Below are positions 58,840 to 64,000 of a stretch of 64,000 nucleotides of DNA, piece after piece. This stretch comes from an uncultured Pseudomonadota bacterium. Lineage in GTDB: Bacteria > Pseudomonadota > Gammaproteobacteria > Burkholderiales > JALYOK01. The position numbers were made by a program, and so were the translations under genes. Position 1 is the stretch's first letter. Every line of letters starts with the position of its first letter. The notes beneath the pieces are model-generated. The model saw only the letters and a list, made by a program, of their open reading frames with translations. It did no database searches and was not told the origin of the DNA. The stretch spans positions 1 through 64,000 of the forward strand of contig CADEHE010000015.1 of assembly GCA_902826775.1 (NCBI GenBank). The letters are read 5' to 3'.

Positions 58840-59493
58840 TCAAGCGGGGGATTGCGGAAAGGTGATAACGCCATGACGCAGCGCGATGTGCACAAGCTCG
58901 GCGGCTGAATTCGCTCCAAGTTTTTGTTTAATCTGTGTTTGGTAGTTCGCAACGGATTTTTGGCTAATACACAGAGCCCGACTGATCTCCGCCAAGCCTT
59001 GCCCCTCGGCCAGCAAGCGGAAGATCTCAAATTCACGTTGCGACAACGCGTCGAGCGGCTCACTCTGGTGGGTGACCCGCCGTAACGCGATCAACTGCAT
59101 GACATCTGGACTGAGATATATCCTCTTCTGCGCAACTTGCCTGACCGCGTCAACGATGACATTCGGAGGACAGCTCTTTGTGACATACCCCCGTGCGCCC
59201 GCCTCCATGGAGCGCAGCGCAAACTGCGCGTCCTCATGCATGCTGAACACCAAGATATTGGCATCGGGATCGCGGCTGAGAATCCGTCGAATCAGCTCTA
59301 AACCCCCAGCCCCTTTCATCGACAGATCAATCACAGATACGTCTGGCAAGCTATCGCAAAAACTCTGATAGCCGCGCTCCGCGCCGTCGGCTTCCGCGAC
59401 GATCTGGACGTCGCCCTGCTGCTCCAGAAACCGGCGATATCCGGCGCGGACGACCGCATGATCATCTACCAAAAGTAGCTTCAGTTTGCGCAT
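58840..59493 (-). CDS. NarL/FixJ-type response regulator
   Basis: A 217-residue regulator. The receiver domain has VDDH (residues 9-12), phospho-acceptor Asp56 (VIDLSMKG) and the late Lys in VTKSCPP. The C-terminal LuxR helix-turn-helix has LSQREFEIFRLLAEGQGLAE and SQKSVANYQTQIKQKLG. NarL-type proteins bind palindromic half sites as dimers. With the kinase at 61089-62015 it forms a likely two-component pair, similar in kind to ExaDE, PedS2/PedR2 and MxaB systems that govern PQQ dehydrogenases. Confidence 0.9.
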   Translation of the reverse strand: MRKLKLLLVDDHAVVRAGYRRFLEQQGDVQIVAEADGAERGYQSFCDSLPDVSVIDLSMKGAGGLELIRRILSRDPDANILVFSMHEDAQFALRSMEAGARGYVTKSCPPNVIVDAVRQVAQKRIYLSPDVMQLIALRRVTHQSEPLDALSQREFEIFRLLAEGQGLAEISRALCISQKSVANYQTQIKQKLGANSAAELVHIALRHGVITFPQSPA

Positions 59494-59654
59494 GTGTTTC
59501 TCTGTATTACTGACGGCGGCATAGATAGCAATACTTGTACCTCTGCGCCAGAGTTAGCGCAAGCGTCATTTCTGCTTGAGGACTAAAGCATAGCGGCATG
59601 CTGACCTTGCGCACTCGGCGCACCAAGCGATGCGTGGCCAACGTCAGAGACACG

Positions 59655-60992
59655 CTAACGTGCGATAAGGCGAAAGATTTTTCCGGTTTCGCCATAGGGC
59701 CCGAACGTTTCATTGGTCAGAACATATACTTCGCCAAGGCGATCTTCGGTCAATCCGACGATACGACTTTTGACTTGCAGCGTTCCGGCGTAGGGCCAAA
59801 GTTCTCCCTCGCGAGCGCTTGGTGTCGCAACAAAGATCTGCCCCGAGGGCTCCTTGAACGCAGCACTCCAATCGGAAAAGATCAGTTTCCCGATGAGATC
59901 GGGAATGCTGCGCCCTCGGTAGAGCAGCGCTCCGGTTATAGCAGTACCGACGCCTTTAATGCCAAGGACACTTTCGGGATGCGACGCTTGCATGTTCGGA
60001 TACTCCACAACCGGCAGTTCTATGCGCCGGCCGGCGGCGTCCTGCCGCGCGCAATCTTTCGGCGGTTGGCGCGGACGCAAGCGATCCACGCAGTGCGCGC
60101 CTTCCATCAACGGCCAGCCGTAGTTGCCTGGCGCCTTAACGTGATAGGCTGCCTCCCACAAAGTCTCTGCCACAGCCGTAACGAAAAATCCGCCGCTGCG
60201 ATCGAAGGCAATTCGGTAGGGATTGCGAAAACCCCAAGCCCATATCTCCTTGCGTCCCCCTCCGTTCGCGAACGGATTGCCTCGAGGAATCGCATAGTTT
60301 GGAAAGCCATGATCGACGTCGATACGCAGCACCTTGCCGAACAGCGATTCGGCATCCTGCGCTAAAGCGTCCCAAGTGAGCGCTGCGGCGGGCACATCAA
60401 AAGCCTCCCAGACCACTTTCTGGCCAATGCCGTGCGATACCCCCCCGTCGCCAAGTCCGATATACAGAAAGCCATCCGGACCAAATGCCAATGCCCCGCC
60501 GTTGTGTTTGCGGCTCGGCCAGTCGACTTCGAGCAGTACTCGCTCGGAGCTAAGATCAGCCTTGCTCAAATCACCCACTGCGGTGGAAAGCTCCGAGACC
60601 CTGCGGGTATAGTTCCAGCTCTGCGGCGCGCTCGCTCGAAGCGGCGCCGAGTAGCTGACAAACATGCGCCCATTGCGCGCGAATTCAGGGTGCAGGGCGA
60701 ACCCGAGCAACCCACGTTCTTCGAAGTTCTGTTCTAACTGCAGCATGCGCGGACGCAAATCCAAGAACGGCTCGCTTTGCACCTTGCCGTCTGCTGCAAG
60801 GACTCGAACCAGACCGTTTTGCTGCACGATCAGTTTGCGATTGCTGCCATCGGCCACTTCTTCCAAGTGGATCGGCGCAGTTAAGCCCTCCGCGAGCAAC
60901 TCCAACTCGATCCCAGCAGCGGCAGGATAGACCCATAAGGTCGCCAGAATCGCAATACAAACCTGTGCTAAGCCAATAACGCTGTGCTTCAT
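59655..60992 (-). CDS. Second GSDH-family PQQ-type propeller
   Basis: A 445-residue secreted six-bladed propeller from ATG 60992 (GGAGAAC upstream); the signal peptide ends near AAA-GI. Family phrases include RKLIVQQNGLVRVLAADGKV, GLLGFALHPEFARNGRMFVS, KHNGGALAFGPDGFLYIGLG, EIWAWGFRNPYRIAFDR and GNYGWPLMEG. The substrate is unknown. It sits between the kinase and response-regulator genes on the same strand, so it may itself be part of the sensing circuit or a regulated product. Confidence 0.82.
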   Translation of the reverse strand: MKHSVIGLAQVCIAILATLWVYPAAAGIELELLAEGLTAPIHLEEVADGSNRKLIVQQNGLVRVLAADGKVQSEPFLDLRPRMLQLEQNFEERGLLGFALHPEFARNGRMFVSYSAPLRASAPQSWNYTRRVSELSTAVGDLSKADLSSERVLLEVDWPSRKHNGGALAFGPDGFLYIGLGDGGVSHGIGQKVVWEAFDVPAAALTWDALAQDAESLFGKVLRIDVDHGFPNYAIPRGNPFANGGGRKEIWAWGFRNPYRIAFDRSGGFFVTAVAETLWEAAYHVKAPGNYGWPLMEGAHCVDRLRPRQPPKDCARQDAAGRRIELPVVEYPNMQASHPESVLGIKGVGTAITGALLYRGRSIPDLIGKLIFSDWSAAFKEPSGQIFVATPSAREGELWPYAGTLQVKSRIVGLTEDRLGEVYVLTNETFGPYGETGKIFRLIAR

Positions 60993-61088
60993 ATGTTCTC
61001 CATGCAGATACAGTCGACCGTCGGCCGGACAGCGAACGCGATTGTGGCCCGATCTATACACAAACCAAGAAAGATTTTGAAGTATGCA

Positions 61089-62015
61089 TCAATCCTTGTA
61101 GCGCATAAGAGGAATGGCAATCGCGATGTGAGTCCCACCGTGACGGCCGCGCCCGAGTTGCATCGAACCACCGAGCGCACGGACCCGCTCGCGCATGCCG
61201 AGAATACCCAACCCGCTTGCGCCGGTTTCGCTTTCTATGCCGCGGCCATCGTCTTCTATCGTCAGCGTAACCGCTGTCTCGCTGCGGCGTAATGCCACTG
61301 CAGCCTTTCGCGCATCAGCGTGCTTGGCGATATTTGTTAGCCCCTCTTGTACTAAGCGGTATAAGGCGATGTTGATCTGCTCGCCGCAGTCTCCCAATGA
61401 AGCATCCGTAGTTAACTCGCAAGGCACACGGTGCCGCTGTTGCCAAGTTTCTACATGGGTACGCAGCGCCGCGCTCAGTCCCAACCCATCCAGGGTATCG
61501 GGTCGCAGCTTGCGCAGCAACGAACGCACATCTCCGTACATGCGCTCCGCGGTCTCCGAAATCGCTTCGGCGCACGCTAGAGCAGTTTGGTCTTGATGCC
61601 TCACTTTAGCTGCAATCGTGCTCGCATCTACTTTGATGGCCGTCAAGCACTGGCCCAGCTCGTCATGCAGCTCCCTTGCCAAGTCGCGCCGCTCGATTTC
61701 TTGAACTTGGAAGAGCTCCTTAATTAACGATTGGTTTTGTGCGAGGAGACGCTCCGTCTCGCTCTGCGCCGCAACGCGCATTGCCACCTCGCGCCGCGAT
61801 TCGCGCAAGCGTTGAAAGGAAAACCACCCCAAACCGATCGATAGCGCCAGGAATGCATGAGTAAGTTCATCAATCTGCCAAAGCTCATAGGGGCGCAGCC
61901 AAGCGGCGAGCCGCTCGCTCAGTTCAATTCTGGCCGCAACAAGGAAGACCAGCACGCTTGCGGCGAAAATAGCCAGCAACTCAACGCGAATGGTGATCCG
62001 CTTCTTCGGAGACAT
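61089..62015 (-). CDS. HisKA_3-type sensor histidine kinase
   Basis: A 308-residue kinase if started at ATG 62015 (MSPKKRITIRVELLAI). Two membrane helices (about residues 13-28 and 50-66) enclose a short periplasmic loop of about 20 residues. A coiled segment leads to the His box ARELHDELGQ (His near residue 120) and a HATPase domain (DDGRGIESETGASGLGILGM). It pairs with NarL-type regulators, here probably the one at 58840-59493. The tiny loop leaves little room for direct ligand binding, so a partner protein may sense for it. A longer upstream frame overlaps the receptor and is unlikely. Confidence 0.85.
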   Translation of the reverse strand: MSPKKRITIRVELLAIFAASVLVFLVAARIELSERLAAWLRPYELWQIDELTHAFLALSIGLGWFSFQRLRESRREVAMRVAAQSETERLLAQNQSLIKELFQVQEIERRDLARELHDELGQCLTAIKVDASTIAAKVRHQDQTALACAEAISETAERMYGDVRSLLRKLRPDTLDGLGLSAALRTHVETWQQRHRVPCELTTDASLGDCGEQINIALYRLVQEGLTNIAKHADARKAAVALRRSETAVTLTIEDDGRGIESETGASGLGILGMRERVRALGGSMQLGRGRHGGTHIAIAIPLMRYKD

Positions 62016-62064
62016 ATTGCGCGCCCAATTCGTGTTTGCCACACTGGCGAACGGCGCCGAACGA

Positions 62065-64000
62065 CTAAAACTCGGCGCGCGCATCCAGCCTGAAGCGCCG
62101 CTCCAAACTCTCGAAACCATGAAATACTTGATAATCCTTGTCGAACACATTGTCGACGCTGAGCGTGATGCTGGCCACATCGAGTTTGATTCGCCAAGAC
62201 GCGTCGACGGTTGTGTACCCGCCCTTGCGAATGTCAATGCCGGCGAAAGCTTGAGGCTGATCGATCCGGTCTCCCTCGTACACCGCTCGTGCCGTAAATG
62301 AATGTCGCGGATTCGGTTCAAAAGTTGCGCCAATTGACATCTTGCGCTCCGGCCGATTGGCTAGTTGCTCCAGGCCGTCGCGCACGTTTAGGTCAAACAG
62401 CGTTAGCCCTCCCTCGACCGACCACTTCTCCCCTAGTTGGGCCCGCACGCTGGATTCGATTCCCTTGGAAACGATTGTTCCGCGGTTCGTCAAAGCGATT
62501 CCGACTAGGGAGCTGGGGTCGGCCACCAAATCCACCATATTGCGATAGTCCACTCTGAACGCAGTAAGTTGGAATCTAGCGCGAGTCCCAAGACGCTGCT
62601 CCCACCCCAACTCAAAATTGCGGCTGCGCTCAGGCTCCAGCTTCCTGTTGCCGACCAAGAAATTACCCAAAGCAAAAAAACTTGGCGCCTTGAACCCGCG
62701 GCTGTAGCTCGCTCTGAGTTTGGTCTTCTCGTTTGGATGCGTCCATACAGCGCCCACATGGGGCGTGACCTGCGTTTCACGTTCCAAGTCGAACTGTTCG
62801 CTGAGGCCGAATGCTGGTGCCTCGAGCGAGCCATCGCCATCGAACGAATCGTAGCGTGCGCCGAGTTGGATCGAAAACCGCGAACTCGGCGCCACGCTAG
62901 TTTCTACGAAGAACGATTGCGTGTCGCGATTCAATTGGGTGAGTCCGGCTGCAAGGCCGATCAAATCTTCATCCAGCGTTCCATCCTCCTTTTGGAGCTC
63001 GGCGCCGACCGCGACGTTCACCAGATCGCCGAACGATTTGCGTACGGTGACTTGGACCGAACGCCGATCGTAGTCGGTATCGTCCGTGCGCTCAGGCACC
63101 GGCTGCGCGGCCGGCGTAATCGGGAGAACTGCAGGTGTGGCCGACTCCTCTTCCCGCTTGAACAACGACAGCTTTGTTTCGACGCGAATTTTCTGTTCGT
63201 CCCCGAGCGCGAACCCGAGCCCTGCAATGGTGTCACGCGACTGCTTGGATTCCAGATCGCGGTTGAGCGCGAATAACTCTCCGCCGCTGCCATCAGGGAA
63301 CGACTCACTCTTGCGGCGAGCATGCCGCAGTGTAAGGTCGACAGCGGCGTTCTTCGACGGTGTGAACTTCACAGATGCACCGACAGTGTTTAAACGCTGA
63401 TACGCTTCCTCTTCGCTGTGTTTGCCAGCTGCTTCATGGCCCGCGGTGAAAGAATAGCGCACGGCTTCGCTGCCTCCGCCCACACTGGCCCCGCCTCGCA
63501 AATAACCAAACTCGCCCACGCCGGCATGCAACGCCGCCTTGGGCTTGCCCGCCACCGCTTGCTTGGTAACGATGTTGAGAACGCCGGCTAACGCCTCACC
63601 GCCATGCACCGCCGAGCCCGGACCGCGCAGCACCTCGATTCGCTCGATGCTCGCAAGGTCGATCTCTGACAGATCGAATGTGCTTCCGCGCGTGGTCGTC
63701 GCGTCGTTGACGCGGATGCCGTCAATCAGTATCAGCAGATGGCTTTGCTCCGCGCCGCGCACATAAACAGAAGAAAAGCCGCCTGCTTTGCCAACTTGGT
63801 CCACATGGATACCCACCGCTGTACCTAGCGCTTCTTTAGTCGAGGCGGGATTATTGCGGCGTAACTCCTCACCAGTAATGATGGTAACACTCTGTGCTAA
63901 GCCGGAAGGGGTGTTCGGTAAACGTGACGCGGACACCACCAAGCCTTCCCCTTCATAAACTGGCGCACTTGGTTGCTGTGCGGAAAGTTCCGACGCCGCT
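62065..64000 (-). CDS. TonB-dependent receptor 3 (BtuB-like), 5' end outside window
   Basis: A partial receptor; the frame is open to the window edge and lacks the start and signal peptide. The mature N-terminus is near PSAPVYEGEGLVVSASRLP. The plug has SVTIITGEELRRNNPASTKE, SSVYVRGAEQSHLLILIDGI and IERIEVLRGPGSAVHG, typical of BtuB/vitamin-type receptors. The barrel closes with ASITLSVDNVFDKDYQVFHG and RRFRLDARAEF. Cobalamin as substrate is not shown. The kinase gene starts about 50 bp after its stop, suggesting co-transcription. Confidence 0.9.
   Translation of the reverse strand, partial: AASELSAQQPSAPVYEGEGLVVSASRLPNTPSGLAQSVTIITGEELRRNNPASTKEALGTAVGIHVDQVGKAGGFSSVYVRGAEQSHLLILIDGIRVNDATTTRGSTFDLSEIDLASIERIEVLRGPGSAVHGGEALAGVLNIVTKQAVAGKPKAALHAGVGEFGYLRGGASVGGGSEAVRYSFTAGHEAAGKHSEEEAYQRLNTVGASVKFTPSKNAAVDLTLRHARRKSESFPDGSGGELFALNRDLESKQSRDTIAGLGFALGDEQKIRVETKLSLFKREEESATPAVLPITPAAQPVPERTDDTDYDRRSVQVTVRKSFGDLVNVAVGAELQKEDGTLDEDLIGLAAGLTQLNRDTQSFFVETSVAPSSRFSIQLGARYDSFDGDGSLEAPAFGLSEQFDLERETQVTPHVGAVWTHPNEKTKLRASYSRGFKAPSFFALGNFLVGNRKLEPERSRNFELGWEQRLGTRARFQLTAFRVDYRNMVDLVADPSSLVGIALTNRGTIVSKGIESSVRAQLGEKWSVEGGLTLFDLNVRDGLEQLANRPERKMSIGATFEPNPRHSFTARAVYEGDRIDQPQAFAGIDIRKGGYTTVDASWRIKLDVASITLSVDNVFDKDYQVFHGFESLERRFRLDARAEF

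Noticed and set aside
62065..64000. Assignment of receptor 3 as the vitamin B12 transporter BtuB
   Set aside because: Plug similarity is general to this receptor class, the start and any cobalamin leader lie outside the window, and no B12 genes are nearby.

Overview
The window reads as the chromosome of a Gram-negative proteobacterium. It carries a complete Tol-Pal cluster, TonB-dependent receptors, lipoproteins, SlmA, and a yebC-ruvC-ruvA-ruvB-ybgC-tolQRAB-pal-cpoB-queC gene order that is typical of Beta- and Gammaproteobacteria. Two proteins end in PEP-CTERM sorting tails, so an exosortase should be encoded elsewhere. Nothing seen here fixes the genus.

Region 1 (1-8.6 kb) is accessory DNA. 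It holds an Ala-rich lipoprotein, a cleanly delimited IS4-family insertion sequence with a 12-bp target duplication, an orphan CHASE2 sensor-like protein, decayed or frameshifted small genes, a VirB9-like/OmpA-like fusion, a small exported protein, a DUF4224 protein and a tyrosine integrase ending 56 bp from a tRNA-Lys gene. The last four look like the end of an old integrative element that used the tRNA.

Region 2 (8.5-25.9 kb) is core genome: tRNA-Lys, queC, cpoB, pal, tolBARQ, ybgC, ruvB, an unknown exported gene, ruvA, ruvC and yebC, all on the minus strand. A plus-strand block follows with a HerA-like ATPase, a hydrolase and slmA. Behind slmA lies a tandem repeat that copies the 3' end of slmA.

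Region 3 (26-64 kb) is the most interesting part, a large periplasmic oxidation and outer-membrane uptake island. It encodes five different PQQ-type eight-bladed-propeller dehydrogenases, two soluble-glucose-dehydrogenase-like (GSDH) propellers, four small cytochromes c plus one fused heme domain, a Rieske protein, three TonB-dependent receptors, a pair of large paralogous lipoproteins in an operon with one receptor, a tandem-PepSY protein, two PEP-CTERM proteins, and a NarL-type response regulator with a HisKA_3 kinase. Three dehydrogenases carry the Asp-x-Asp signature that in XoxF-type enzymes marks lanthanide use (in the third this may instead be a glucose-dehydrogenase family trait), and each is followed directly by a small cytochrome with the rare CxxxCH heme motif. 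Two of these three also lack the usual vicinal disulfide and the metal-binding Glu. A cytochrome c_L-like (XoxG/MxaG) gene is present without a canonical XoxF or MxaF in the window.

Many of the promoters in this island share a 12-bp palindrome-like element (about GGRAAWWYTCCC), usually as two copies exactly 23 bp apart. This suggests one regulon, plausibly run by the two-component system at 58.8-62.0 kb. Two of these promoters also share a structured, switch-like 5' leader just upstream of the ribosome binding site. I infer a metal-responsive, possibly lanthanide-responsive, alcohol or aldehyde oxidation system with dedicated receptors. The substrate and the metal are not shown by the sequence.
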